Shown: one piece after another, positions 47,086-59,539 of the stretch
Position numbering within the stretch: the stretch's first letter is position 1
How the letters are laid out: every line of letters starts with the position of its first letter
Source: Gorsachius magnificus
Lineage: Eukaryota; Chordata; Aves; Pelecaniformes; Ardeidae
Assembly (NCBI GenBank): GCA_034008185.1
Contig: CM067082.1
Location: forward strand, 102,357,311-102,421,310
DNA: 64,000 bases
Direction: 5' to 3'
Translations under genes and position numbers: made by a program
Notes under the pieces: generated by a model
Told to the model about the DNA's origin: nothing
The model's input: the letters and a program-made list of their open reading frames with translations, nothing else
Database searches by the model: none

Positions 47086-47719
47086 GGTGGAGCCAGCCAC
47101 AACATGACCTGTGAGTTGATAGCGCCAGCAAAACACTGCCTTCCTCTCTACACTATTCTGTTAACACTTCTTTTACAAATTCTGTAAACAGAGGGTGGGA
47201 TAGGTTACATTGGATTATATATGGGTCACATGCCTCAATTCACTGTACATATGAACATCAACAACTTAATTGATTGCGTATATCCATCCTGTAGGAAAAT
47301 ATGGCATTCGCTCATGGGCCAACTAGAAAAATGTCTCGTTTGAAATGATCAAGAAGTTTCTTTCAATACTAGCAGGGAAAGGATTGTCACTTTTTGTCAT
47401 TGCAGCTGCTCACTGGTGTGCATCTGCTGGCTCACTCATTCCTTTAAGTTCCAACAATCTAAATCCAGAATTGGTTTACTGAACTCCCTGAGGCTTAATC
47501 AGCCTGCTTTTATTAGAGCCTAGTAAGAGAATTTTCCCTTAGCTATCAATTTGGTTTGATTGCATAGGTGTATTTTTTAAGAACATTCACCATCCTTAAA
47601 CTTTAAACCATTATCAGTGTTATGAGGGGCCAAATTTAACTCAAAAGTGGGTTAACATATAATAAACAAGGTTGCTTTTACTTTGTTCCTGCAAATGCTC
47701 TGGTAATATGGTGAGAGGA
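47086..47719. other. Unique AT-rich sequence, nothing recognised
   Basis: No gene or repeat was recognised. The interval at about 47460-47640 has the AT-rich, homeodomain-site-like composition often seen in conserved non-coding elements. Confidence 0.4.
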
Positions 47720-47935
47720 TAAGCTTGACTTAGTGGACGCTGCTGTGAACTTGCGTTTTGGACTTCCCGGGAGTCCCTGGACAGGCCACTCACTCTGTGC
47801 CACACTTCAGTTTCCCGTCTGCAAAATAAAGCTAATACTTCCCTGCCTGGCAGGGGCAGTGGGAGTAAAACCTTGCTAGGATTGCAAGATGCTTGAAGAC
47901 TGCATCAGTGAAGGCCACATAGGTGCCAAGAACAG
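47720..47935 (+). mobile_element. MIR / CORE-SINE relic, sauropsid type
   Basis: The MIR core is clear: 'ctggacaggccactcac' at 47777-47793 (family: cttgggcaagtcactta), 'tctgtgccacacttcagttt' at 47794-47813 (family: tctgtgcctcagttt), 'cccgtctgcaaaataaagc' at 47814-47832 and 'taatacttccctgcctggc' at 47833-47851. The tail, 'gatgcttgaagactgc' and 'gaaggccacataggtgcc', follows the form of this SINE seen in turtles and birds. It is an old non-autonomous element. Confidence 0.85.
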
Positions 47936-49844
47936 ATCTGTATCTACATATCCAGACAGCTACAGACTTATTGTGACTCAATCAAGTTTAAACATTTTAA
48001 GATAAAAGCCACTATTTCAAGCTTCTTAGGCTCAAGGAAATCCATAATAAAAACAAACCATCAGCACAGAAATAACTGGCATTATTCACACTCAGAAGAA
48101 GTGAGAGAAATCACTTGTCAAGGTCACTTTTGAGACCTTGACAGACTGAGGAGAAAACAAAAAGATCCAATGTATGAAATCCATGACAGAAAAAAGATGC
48201 GAGATTAAAGCTTCTTTTCCCATTACTTATTCAAATGGAGAAAAAAATCCAATGTTTTATCTCCAGCTGAATACTCCTGCAGGCTGAGACACTAAAAATG
48301 AAAATGAGTTTATACATAGCAGGCCAAATCTGCCTTTTCTAAAATGCCTTGAGGAACAGGTCTGGGACATAGATTTAGTCCAGAGTATTCAGTCTTCAGG
48401 GAAAAATCAGTTAATCTTGAAAGCATCACAGCCCCTCATTTGCTGTACGTTGCTGGAGCGTCAGGAGACAACTGCCTCATGATTTACCCTCTCCTTCTCA
48501 GCTCTGAGACACTGGCCTAGTAGAAACTGATAAACTACAAGGTTGACTAGCTTTTAACCCACTGGCTGGAGATTTTCCTTCTACATGCTGGCACACAGGA
48601 AATTCTTGTTTTAAAATATGCTGGAGTGACACTAGCAGAGCCTTTCAATCAAAAGGAAATTCTGATCCAGCAAAAGCGCAAGACTGGTCCTATTGCCACC
48701 TCGGCTCTCTTGTTCCACAATCTTAGATACACAGTGACCTGTACCAACACCAATAAGCACCACCATTCATCCACAGCCACCCAAACCCTTACAGCAGAGA
48801 CGGGCCTGAGCTACAAAATTCTGGTCTGAATCCAAAGTCCAATCCATGTCTCCCTAATTCTGGATTTAGAATTTTGTTCAGCCCCAACTGTAATACAAAG
48901 AGCCACAACTACAGACACGGGGTCACAGAAACATAGACATATGAACTTCCCTAAGTGGGAGCTTCCAAACATATATGGGCTTAATTAGATCCTTATCCCC
49001 GTAACTAATGACTAAAGGAGCATGAAACTCAGTGTTACGCACTATGTGGAAAATGAGCTCTTCAGTACTACCCTGGCCTTGCTAACTAGAATATATTTTG
49101 TGTGTCTGTCTGACATGGACAAGCTGTACACTGAGCGTAATGAAGTACCGTTGTACTTGTGCATGAGTTACTTGTTGCAGAGAAGGTCTGGGACCTTTCC
49201 TGAAGCGGATCTGTTGTTTTCCCACTTCTGCATTTCACTGACCCTCTTTCGTCCGAGGCTTCCCCCTAACAGGTTGCTTCATGCCTCTGCATCAGAGTGT
49301 GTGTGTTACGTAAAGCATGTGGGAACATTACCGTGGAGTATTTACGCAGGAGCAAAAGTGTCATATGTCTGTTTTGCAAGATGTGGAGTGTTTCGTATGC
49401 AAGTTATTAGCAAGGTATAGGTACAGATAAAGACATAGACACACATCTGTATAGTTTTGGAAAGCCTTGACACTTTCGGGTAATGCAATTTAAATCTACT
49501 AATACCAGAGAAGAGGCAACACGTTGTTCTTAGGTGTTGTTTGAAGGATGAAAACATTTGGCGAGCTTTTGGTTTGGTAGCCAGAGCAAAGCACTGCTAT
49601 TCAAAGCAAAATGGTAAAAATACAGTAGTGAGAACCTTGCAATCAACTATGGCAAAATAATTTCTCATACTATTTCTTTTTAACCTTGAATTTCACTGTT
49701 CTTTTCTGTGTTTGATTTCAAGTAACATATTTTTCCTTCTTTCTTTCAAAGGAAATGCGGATCAAAGAGCATTGCAAATCCACAGAAAAGAAGTTACAGA
49801 GATTGCCAGTTACCTTTTGCTGCTGCTTCCCTTCCACTGTAACA
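47936..49844. other. Unique sequence, no supported gene
   Basis: The 132-codon plus frame at 49022-49420 was inspected and has no recognisable domain or splice structure. Confidence 0.4.
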
Positions 49845-49960
49845 GAAACGTGAGAACACAGAACTGGAAAGGACCATCTGGAACCATCTGTGAGCAGTTC
49901 CTCGCACTGTAGGCTACTATGAATTAGAAGTTTAATCGCAAACAGTGCATAGAACATCTA
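49845..49960 (-). mobile_element. CR1-type LINE, 3' terminus, minus strand
   Basis: On the plus strand 'acacagaactggaaaggacc' at 49856-49875, then 'atctgtgagcagttcctcgc' and 'actgtaggctac', fits the reversed CR1 end 'tcatagaactggaagggaccttgagaggtcatctagtccagtcccctgcactcatggc'. Only the terminal part is recognisable. Confidence 0.55.
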
Positions 49961-51494
49961 CTCCGCATGTCACAGGCCATAAAACAGTTCCTATGTAAAA
50001 CAATTAAGAAAGATGATGAATAATAATGAGTATCCAGAACTGTAATGTGGCATAGAAAGAACACAGCATCAAGCATCATCATCATCTAAGCACTGGGGGC
50101 TATCATCATTTTAGGGGAGAATGATTTTAAGAAATAAAGCATGAATTTTGCTGTAAGAAGGCAAAACCAAAAAAATCCCAGCATCCACTATGGTGACCCA
50201 GGGGAAGATTTCTTCTTTACCTCAAAACTTACAATCCATTTAGCGTGGCGTGTGTGAATCAAGTTTACCTCCTGCTCACAGGAGAGAAGTTCACAATGGA
50301 AGCATGTGTTATTGCCTGTAATTCATCTCCTTTTCACTTTCCACCATCAGTAGTACTATAGTACTACAGCCACTGTATTTCAGCCATCAGGCAGGTCTGA
50401 AAAACCTAGAAAAGCCCATAAAGGAGAAATGCAAGCCTGGGCCAACTCACACGATCTCAGTATGTACTACAAAGACTGAAGGGTATCATTGCAGTGCACG
50501 GATCTGCTTCCTTGCAAAGAAAATATAAGGAGCATTTAATGCAATGTTAAAAGTTTAGCTGAAAGAGACTGCATCGAAAATGCTGCTGTTTTGTGAGCTG
50601 GGCTAAAAGGCAGCCTTTCTTCCTATTCATTCCCAGTAAGTCTTCCTCACACTGTGTGACTGTTTCATCTAAAAGGAAAAGTAATGGCTAATGGACCCTT
50701 TAACTGGATGGCTTTAGGGTTTGGGAGGATGTTATCTTCTAGGGTTAAGGCCAGGATGAATCCCAGCAGCTTCAGTTTGCCACATTCATAAAATAGAGCA
50801 TAAAACAACTGTCCAGAAGTGGGGAAAAAAAAAAAAAAAAAAAAAAAAAAAAGAAGCCTACTGATTCTTTTTCTCTCCCCTGATCCTTATGGGCTGATCA
50901 AGAAAAATGTGGTCTGAGTAAATGGAAGGTATTCCATAAATACATTGAGTGGAGCTTACAGCATCCCAAAGGAGACATTCATCAACTCCAACAGGAATAT
51001 GCACTGGGAGGCCTTCACTGAATTAAAAACAACAAAAAAAGAGCTATCCACTTATCTCATCATTTGGTTATCTCTGATTTCAAGGAGTGCATAGAGAAAT
51101 GTTAAGCCTTCACTAGACTTTTAAAAAGAGCTCCTAAGCCCAATGTCTTTTTTTTTTCTCCTAAGTACAGGAGAGTTATCCAACAATTTCTGCATGCACT
51201 GTCTTGCATTAAAAGTACATTTTAATTACATTTACATTACATGGGATTTAAAGAATATATTTTTACTGATTTAGAAAAAGCTATTAAAACCCAGATTGAG
51301 CAATTCAATACTCCATTGACAGACAGTTTTAAATACCATTGGCATGTATTAGTGTCCATTCTGCCTGAGCTTCAGCAGAATTTTTGTAATTAAATTTAAG
51401 ATTCTTTAGGGACTGTAAAGTGAAGAAAAAAGTCGGTCAAGGTTCAATCTTACGAAATACTAAACATTTTCAAGAAAGATTGAGTGTCCTCAAT
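49961..51494. other. Unique sequence with a long poly(A)
   Basis: No gene was supported. The AT-rich stretch at about 51170-51480 resembles conserved non-coding DNA in composition only. Confidence 0.4.
50825..50852. repeat. Homopolymer (A)28
   Basis: An uninterrupted run of 28 A, the longest homopolymer in the window. The preceding 200 bp show no recognisable retroposon and no AATAAA signal immediately upstream. Confidence 0.95.
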
Positions 51495-51580
51495 TTTATC
51501 TTAATCCAAATGAAAGTTGATGGTGCTCAGTATCTATCTGAAGTGCTCAGCACTTTGCAGGGTTAAATCCCCCAAGAACA
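51495..51580. repeat. Old interspersed repeat fragment, 'gtgctcagcactttgcagg' block
   Basis: The phrase 'gaaagttgatggtgctcag' at 51512-51530 and then 'agtgctcagcactttgcagg' at 51542-51561, with 'gttaaatccc', fits an edge of the same fold-back group ('aatggggtgctcagcaccttgcaggattgagccc'). Confidence 0.6.
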
Positions 51581-53269
51581 AGCAAACAATATGCTCTGAA
51601 TACTGACAAGCCTTTAGAAAACACTCTAATAATGACCTCAACTGTGACCTGGAGGGGCTATTTCTCATGGGGCCAGAGATAATTCACCCTCTGTGCGACT
51701 TCATTCTCGAGACTTTCCTGACCAGAAATGGTCAAGTTGTGCAAATTACGAGTTTGCGGTCTTAGGTTTCAAGATGCAAATTACTGTCTGTCAGGAAGCA
51801 AGAGCTAGAAATGAATTTTATTTAGAAGTGGAATAATGGTAAAAAGAAGGGGACTCTGCTTGCTAAGTCCACTGTTCTCAGGGGACTTCCAGCTTCCATT
51901 GAGAAGGTCTGGAAAGATGAACCTTGCTATATTGCACGACATAATCAGCTGACAATCAGTAAGGCATGTTGGCTCCACACTATGTAAGCACTTCTGCACT
52001 GTGTTGATCACTGATCTATAGAGTGTGCAAAGAACAGACACATTTTAAATTTCACTGAGGTACACAGGGTTTTTTTGTCTACAGTGCAAAAAGTGAAACT
52101 AAGTGGACAAGTGTTAGAAATTCACTCAGACTTGTGGAGGTTAAGACAGTTTTGAAGCCATCTGATCCTTCTATGATCACAAATGGAACTGAGCATGATG
52201 CATTTCACTGACTCCACAACATTTTTCCCACTAGCTGGGTACATTTAGCTCAGAAGTAAAGGGTGACAGCTTCTAAACACCACACCTTTGCTGTACAGAA
52301 AGGCTTTGGGAAGGGTACCATGCAGGTAGAACTGTGATAGAACGTTAGATCAGCGGGATGTATCCGTCAAGTAAGAACTGGTCACAGAGGCAAGGCTGAA
52401 GAGGATCATTTTTAGAAAGTGCCTTTAAGCTGGGAACCTTAATAACTGCAGCTGGGCAGAAATTTGGCCTGCCTTATGTCCCAGAGATACTATCTCTATC
52501 CCAGTACTAATCCTTTCAGCTTCTGACATACTGGTACATGTTCCATCAAGAGAAAGAACCTCTTTATTCATCAGCCTCCTCCATTCACACAGATACCTTT
52601 CATCTAATGCTGACCCATCCATATTACTTTAACTGGATACAACACAGAATGGTGGGACGACCAGAAGGCAAATTTTTACATTTTTTTTATACCTTAGCTT
52701 GTATGATTAAATCGCTCAGAATCAGAATACTACAGCGTATAATGAACTTGCATCTTGTCAAATGAAAGGGACAGCCAAGTGGCAGAAGGTAGTGGCTTAA
52801 TATGACACTGCATTATAATGCAGCTCGGGGGAATAAAACTCAGATGAAATTATTGGGCTGGAAAATTTTTGATCATATGCAAGTTTTTTCCAGACAAAAA
52901 TGTTGATTTGTCTAAACTGAAGCTTAGTAGAAAAGGACCATCTTCCTGAAATTCTTCACTGGGAAAAAAAGATGGAAAAAGTACCTGCAATTTCTGTCCC
53001 AGTAGAAGTGCCAATCATTCAGAAATGGACAAATGGGGTTTGAAACACTTTCAAATAATAATAGTATGAACATTTAGAAAAAATAAAAATGGTTGAAGTA
53101 GATAGAAAATGCCATAAACTGAATATTTTACCCAGATTTTTTTTTTTTTTAAATTTCAGTTTGATTTTTTATTCTGTTGCAGCTTGGAAAACTTTTTAAA
53201 ATTCTAACAGCTTTCATGCCTTACGCTTTTCTGCCAGTCCCTAGGACTTCAATAGACACAGAACTTACT
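51581..53269. other. Unique sequence, nothing recognised
   Basis: No gene was supported. Poly(T)14 lies at 53137-53150. Confidence 0.45.
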
Positions 53270-54080
53270 TTTCCTTAATCATGGACTTGTATTCCATAAA
53301 AGACAAATAGACATCTGACAAAGGCTCCAAATCTAACAAGGTGGACAAGGACACCAGAAGAAAATTAGGATTATGTAGAGCCATTTCTTATAGAAAAGGA
53401 ACTAAGTGTGCATGAATAAGACTGCGTTTTGGAGGTCAAGAAGAGTGAAAATTGCCAAAAGTTCTATTGAGTCACACAGACTTCATGGATTTCCTAACTT
53501 CTCTTAAAGCAAACAGCAAAAGGTCCTTTGTTCAATACAAATAATAAAACAAGAATTATTGTTGTGCAGAAAGGGTGGGATAGAACTCAAGATATGGCTC
53601 CAAAAATGAACTGAGTGTGTTGCCTCAGTTTTCAGCAAAGATGCAGCTGTTGAGTGTAAAGGGCAAGGTTAAAGAGTGAATGCAAATGAGAATTTGTTAT
53701 GGACACATCTGAAGTAAAACAAAGACTGAAACAGCTAAGCATGCTCAAATCACAAGGTAACTGCCACCCCAAATTTTTTTTTAAAAAATTGACCTGTTAA
53801 ACAGTAAGCCTGGTAACAATCTGTTAGTAAATCTGTTGAGCTGTGGGAGCACTGAATTACTGGCAAATCTTGAACGTGGCAGCCAGAGATAATGGAGGGA
53901 AGAGTGATCCAGGGAAAAAAAGGGCACTTGACTAATCTCGGGAGTACTTTAAAGAAAAGAATAATTGAGGGCGTGCAGCTACATGCAGCTGAGTAGTAAA
54001 CAGGTCAAAAGTGGGCAGAATTTCATCAGAGGTACTTTGTGCCAGAACATCCACAAATCTTTCTTTGATATTAACAGCAA
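53270..54080 (+). mobile_element. CR1-type LINE, internal ORF2 segment, plus strand
   Basis: Phrases typical of the CR1 ORF2 upstream of and within the start of the reverse transcriptase appear in order: 'gtgttgcctcagttttcagc' at 53617-53636, 'aatgcaaatgagaattt' at 53679-53695, 'acacatctgaagtaaaac' at 53703-53720, 'gctaagcatgctcaaatcac' at 53735-53754, 'ctgttagtaaatctgttgag' near 53821-53840, and 'agagtgatccaggg' at 53902-53915 (family: aaagatgatccgggg). There are multiple stops, and the element is truncated at both ends. Confidence 0.65.
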
Positions 54081-54597
54081 CTTCCTACAAATGTAAGACA
54101 GTTTGTCTTTCAGCAAAACTTTTGGTATGATGCTACAATAGAAATTACTAGGAACTTTAAGAGGAATAGTGCTTTAAAGGTCAGTGATGTCCCAGAACAG
54201 ATTATGGAGAACTTTTGATATTTCCAAATCTTCTCCTCTATGATGAGTAGAACTGCTTTCTCGGTGATTTTCTCAAGAACAAAATTTGGAAAATAAGACA
54301 TTTAAATTAAAGCCTTCAGGAACTCCAGGGGAGTATGATGCAATGATGGCTGAAAATGGGACCTATGAATAGTTAGGCCTAACAAAGGACTGGTAGAAAA
54401 AAAAAACTCTTGAAAGGCAGCTACAAAGGCCAGAGATGATTGTTTCAATGATATTCATATTACTGGCAATCTGAGCTATCATCAGAAGAGACTTTAAATC
54501 TGAGATACAAAAAAGAAATAACCAAGAACAAAGTTGCTTGTCAGGAGTGATACACAGCTCGGAAAGCATTACAAATGCACCAGAGTTAGAGAGCTCT

Positions 54598-54611
54598 GCC
54601 CCGAAAGGGGC
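54598..54611. other. Perfect 5-bp stem with GAAA loop
   Basis: 'gccccgaaaggggc' is a perfect palindromic stem closed by a GAAA loop, GC-rich in an AT-rich setting. It may be chance. No longer RNA fold was recognised around it. Confidence 0.4.
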
Positions 54612-56439
54612 GGGACTGAAATGGTCACTTTAGCAGGTAGAGGAGTCATCTATCTATTACACAGTACCAAACATGCCACATCTGATGGCGCTGAGCACAT
54701 AACTGCTGACATGGAAATACACGGTGTGTGATCACAGCTGATGGATCTCACAGACCCATGGTGATGGCCATTTTTAGCATCTGATAAACTCAGAAGTCCC
54801 CTGACCCCTTCTTGACTGGCACGAGGGACAATGACCAGCATCTAGTCTTTCCAGTGGTCTGTGCACTTTCCTGCCTGAAGTGTCAGGAGTTGTAACAGCC
54901 TGGATCTCCCTGCAAGCTCTAAAAAGCATGATGTTCCTACTGTGCAATCTCTGCCTTGTAGCACAAAAAGAGACCAGTTTCAAGAAGAGCAGAAACCTAT
55001 TTTCAAAGAATCTCAGGAGAAGAGACTCCACAAGGGCTACTCCCTCAAAAGTAATCTTAAATGAATGTCACAGGCTCAATCTGAAAGAAGACGCAAAGCC
55101 CTTGACAAGGGGGCTTTCACAAGAAAAGTGACAAGAATACATTTAGCAAGACACCATACAAACTGATGGCTGCTCTACTGACCTGGTGCACCTTAATATG
55201 AAAAAAGGCAAACTCAGTCATCTGTAACTGTATAAGATGACTAAATGAAATTAAGAAATCAACAGTGCGCCTCGTCTACTTGAATGCTACAATGTGATGT
55301 TTCTTACTGCTCTGCCCTACCATCACAACCGATTAGAAAGGCGCAGAGTGCTATTAAGGCAGACTCACTAACTCTGACCTTGCTGTTTGGTCTGAAGTAA
55401 TGAGATATGGTACCTGCCGTACAGGCCAAAGAAACTGTGCTTAATAAGCCTAAATTGACATGCCACCCCCAAAGCCACAGGACAATTCATGTAGATGTGC
55501 TTGAAAAGTCCACCTCATTTCTGTTACTTCCTAACACTTGGCTAGTGAAGCATCTGGCTTCACACACACAAAAAATCATACTCATCTATTCATGTATATA
55601 TAGGTACATAGATATAATCATATATGAATATAGAGAAACTCACTTAAGCAAATACTAGAGAAAATAAAATTTCTTACAACTTCAGTTATATAACATTGCT
55701 TGGTGGTGCATTGTATTTTGCAGCATGATGCTAATACACATTCAAGTATATTAGCATGTGAAAGAATGCAGATAGTGGAGTGAGGTCATACAGGGGCAAG
55801 TTATCAAATCTAGACACATTGAATTTTATGAATAAGCATGTTAAGTAATTCCAGCCAAATTCTAAGCTGGGCAATTAACTTCTGACTGCTTATATTTTCC
55901 TTGAAATTTGAAATGGATACAGAATTCTTTATTTCCTAGGCTAAACCTTTTTGGCTGTGAATTTAACATTCACAAAAGGTGCCAGATGAATGGCCTGGAG
56001 ACCAAAATCCCCTTTATGCACAGAACAAAGTACATTACGGGCAGAAGCAGCACAAGTTCCCTGCATTTTCCAGTAACACTCTCCAAACTTGACATGGACA
56101 ACTTCTTTTTAAAGGTTATAGCATATTTCAAGACAGGCTGGAGAAGAAAATTAGCCAAAACGATATATATGACAAATAACATGATGTTAAATATGAACCA
56201 GACAGCCTTGAGAACGACTGACATTTGAACATTATGGCAACTTATGGATAACCTAAGTGGACTGGAAGGTTAACCATGATCAGCTGACATGAGGTTAAGT
56301 GGTCCTTGTCTATAGTAGTGTGTATTCCTCTAAATTGCCTTATTTTATAGGTGTTCTTTAGTGGTATGATTTTTTTTTCCCTAAAACCCTTAGTACGCGT
56401 TAAAACCATAGATTCTGCTGAAATATTGAGCAGCATGCT

Positions 56440-56930
56440 ATTTCAATGAATATAAATTAGACAAAGAGGAATGCAAATAATTGATAAGGGAAGCTAAAAG
56501 TATTAATGAAACTCCATGATCAATAGTTGTTAATTGCAAAAATAAATACCTTTTGTCCCAACTAGTTTATAAATCAGGCAGAAAAGGAGCACCAGCAATA
56601 CATCAGTTCAAATTCCATTTGGAATTTTTCTGTCAGCAATAATGAGACAAAAAGGGCAAACATGCATGATATATATTTCGGTTCTGTATTTTTCTGTAAA
56701 AAAGAAAATGGGAGACTGCATGCATGTTTTATAACAGATTACTTTCTAATTCAGCAATAACTACAGATGTTTTTTGCCATAATGTATTTATGATAACCAT
56801 TCCCAGGTCAAATGCATTTTTCCAAGCAATTTTAAAGGAGTTGACTTCAGTGTTCTCTTATCACCTGGATGTTGGCTTTTAATATTTATAAAATAAAGAG
56901 AAAATTCAGATTATTAGAAAGAAAACTTAG
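56440..56930. promoter_or_regulatory. AT-rich stretch resembling a conserved non-coding element
   Basis: It contains a perfect octamer ATGCAAAT at 56471-56478, several ATTA and TTAAT homeodomain-type cores, and no recognisable repeat over nearly 500 bp. Composition and motif density are typical of developmental enhancers in gene deserts, but conservation cannot be judged from one sequence. Confidence 0.2.
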
Positions 56931-58409
56931 GTTCATTACTCTATCTGATTCTTAAAGATTCAGCTGAGTCAAACTACCTTTTCCTAAGTTTAAAACAGGT
57001 ACATAGGATGAGAATCATTATTGCACGTTAGGCGCTTTGGCACTGAGCAGGGCAAAATAACTGATTCTGGATTCCTTCAGTAAAAAATTGAAGAGTGAAA
57101 ACTTAGATAATACGAATCTGCATGTTTTCATGGAATACTGATGAGCATTTGGAATACAAAATCAATGTGGTAAAAAACACATAGGAGATATTAAGTGGGT
57201 TTATATCTAACTGAAAATTGGTTGATAAACTTAACTACTCATTAGGAACTGCATAGAATAGGGCATTTCATTTTAATTCTACTGAACCTTCCCGTGTCTC
57301 AATATTACTTAGCATAGCAATGAATGGAATATAACATAACATGAAATGGAATATTAAATCATTACTGGCAACAGCTAAAGGTAATGAAAGTTGGGTGCCA
57401 CAGTAATAGTAAAAATAGTAGATCACTTATGCAGAGTGATCTGTTGACAATGATCTATATAGGTGACCAGTCTTACATGCTGCCCCAACTTCATACGTTC
57501 TGCTCAAGTGCATTACAGGTGTCTTAGTACTGTGGAGAGCAATGCAATACATCTTTCAACAGAGAATACATGTCATACTGATGGGATGTGGCATTTTACC
57601 CCAGGAGAAAATATTAAGAGGTCAGAGTAAATAAATGAAATGAGAAAAGTTCTTTGTATTGTATTGCAAAGGAGTAAGAAACTGGTGTTTTTGAAGCAGG
57701 GGCACAAAATCAGAAAGGTTTCAGGAAAAATACAAGAATGACTTAACCTGGGAAGACTGTTCATTGCTGATAAATTTACGAAGCTCAAACAGTTAACCTT
57801 CCAAAGAGAATGTTAAGATGTCATTTTAATTATGATTTCCAAATCCCTACAGTAAGAGAAGGTATCAAACAGTAAACCCATCTCTAACTAGCAGACAAAC
57901 ACATCACACTGTAGGGTGGCTGGAGCTGATGTTAACTAAATTTAAACTGGAACGAAGGTGCACTTGCCTACAAATAATGGCAATTATTCACACAAGTAAT
58001 TTCTCAAGGAATCTCTATCATTCTCTATTTGTTTTATTCAGAGTCAATAGGTTATTTTTGTGATAATTCAGGAACTTTTTATGTAGTTGAACCTGGTCCT
58101 TAGGATCTTTGCTATTAAGAGTAGACATATTTGTGAAAATGAGCGCTTGGTCACATTGGAGAGATGGGAATGCAGGTATTAGTGAGTGAAATTTTGCATC
58201 TTCTATCTTGTAGGAGGTGAGGCTGCATCATATGATTTAAAATCTATTATTTTTCAATTATATCATGTTGTGATGTTTTCTTGAGGAGCTACCCAGGCTA
58301 CTTGGAAAGAGAGAGAGACCATCACGATTAATTTGCGTAAGTTCAAACACCACGAAGTTGAAGAGCTAGAAATGACTCTGGACCATAGCAAGCACAAAAA
58401 AAGACTTCC

Positions 58410-58465
58410 TCCAGTTTAGCTGAAGTCAAAGAGAGTTTTGCTATTGATTGTAATAGAAATTAAAT
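58410..58465. repeat. Fold-back repeat fragment
   Basis: The phrase 'agctgaagtcaaagagag', then 'ttttgctattgattgtaa', fits the family core 'ctgaagtcaatgggagttttgccattgacttcaa' with the two arms still visible. Confidence 0.55.
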
Positions 58466-59492
58466 TAGATATTTAGAGGAAAAGATATATATCTTTGATC
58501 AATCTCTCCAGTAATCTATTCTGCCCAAAAGGAAATGTACCCATTCTAACAGACAATATGGAAAAGAAAATAACCTCAGAAAGCTATAGAAATATCTCAG
58601 ATTGCTAGGTGTTTTGTTGAAATATATCTACTTGCATGTTTGACCTGTCTGCCTCGTCCTTCCCACGTATTCAGTCATGGCTACTTCTTTGCTCTTTTCC
58701 CTGATCCTTAACAGATGAAGGCCGTCTAACTCAAAGTCCTGCCTGTATTTCCTTTCCCAGTGTAAATAAATCACTTGGTCTAATGAAATAATACTCCCTT
58801 ACTGCCTAAATTCCTCTTCTCAACCGCACTTCTCCTGAAGAAGGTATCTTTTTTCCCCAAAATGACTGAAATGTGGAGTTAAAAGTGAGGGGTAGAGTCT
58901 ATCTCTTCCTTGGTCTTAGGCAATAGGTTAGCAAGACTAAAAAGATATTGGCTTCTTAGCAAATAACTAAATAAATATCCTTCAAAAAATCAACAACGAA
59001 AAAATTGCCTTTGAAACTTGACTTATTTGCCTCTTTATATAGATAGATGTACAAGCAGACAAACATTTTATGCTATCCAAAACAAAAGGAGGGCAGAAAA
59101 TACATAGCGGAATGTACCAATGCTGAAATCACACTCAGAGTATGATGATAGACTGTATCTGAAGGGCTTTAATATGTTATACTGTGGAAGATGATGTTTT
59201 CACTGTAATAAATACTGCTAATGTTTTATATGGCAAGTGACTTCATCCTGTGAGGATCCCCTGGAATGTCCCAGCTTCCAGTTAAAGATATTCTCTTTCA
59301 TCTCTAAATAGATTACACCTTCAGCAGGTGTTTGAAATGGGCAGAGGCCTGTAGCCTCATAAAGAGGAAAAAAGGGGATGATTGGTCAGACATGGAAAGT
59401 GAGAGCTGGTAATTATTTTCATATGACACGCGAGAGATGTTGTAGCAAAGCTGACTAAAGCTGAGCATGAGTTAGCCAGTCCTCTTCAACAA
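58466..59492. other. Unique sequence, nothing recognised
   Basis: No gene, RNA or repeat recognised. AT-rich throughout, with no long open frame. Confidence 0.45.
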
Positions 59493-59539
59493 TGACGTCA
59501 CCCAGTCCTTGCTTTCTACAAAGTTATGATTAATAAAAG
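59493..59539 (+). promoter_or_regulatory. Consensus CRE with a TATA-like element downstream
   Basis: A perfect palindromic CRE (TGACGTCA) lies at 59493-59500 and a TATA-like 'taataaaag' at 59531-59539, a plausible core-promoter spacing. A start near 59565 would follow. No coding exon was recognised downstream, and a perfect CRE is rare enough in AT-rich DNA to note but not to prove a promoter. Confidence 0.3.

Larger units (their letters stand above)
54081..58409. other. Long AT-rich gene-free stretch
   Basis: No gene was supported. AT-rich low-complexity sequence lies at about 55560-55640. Open frames of at most 106 codons appear fortuitous. Confidence 0.4.
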
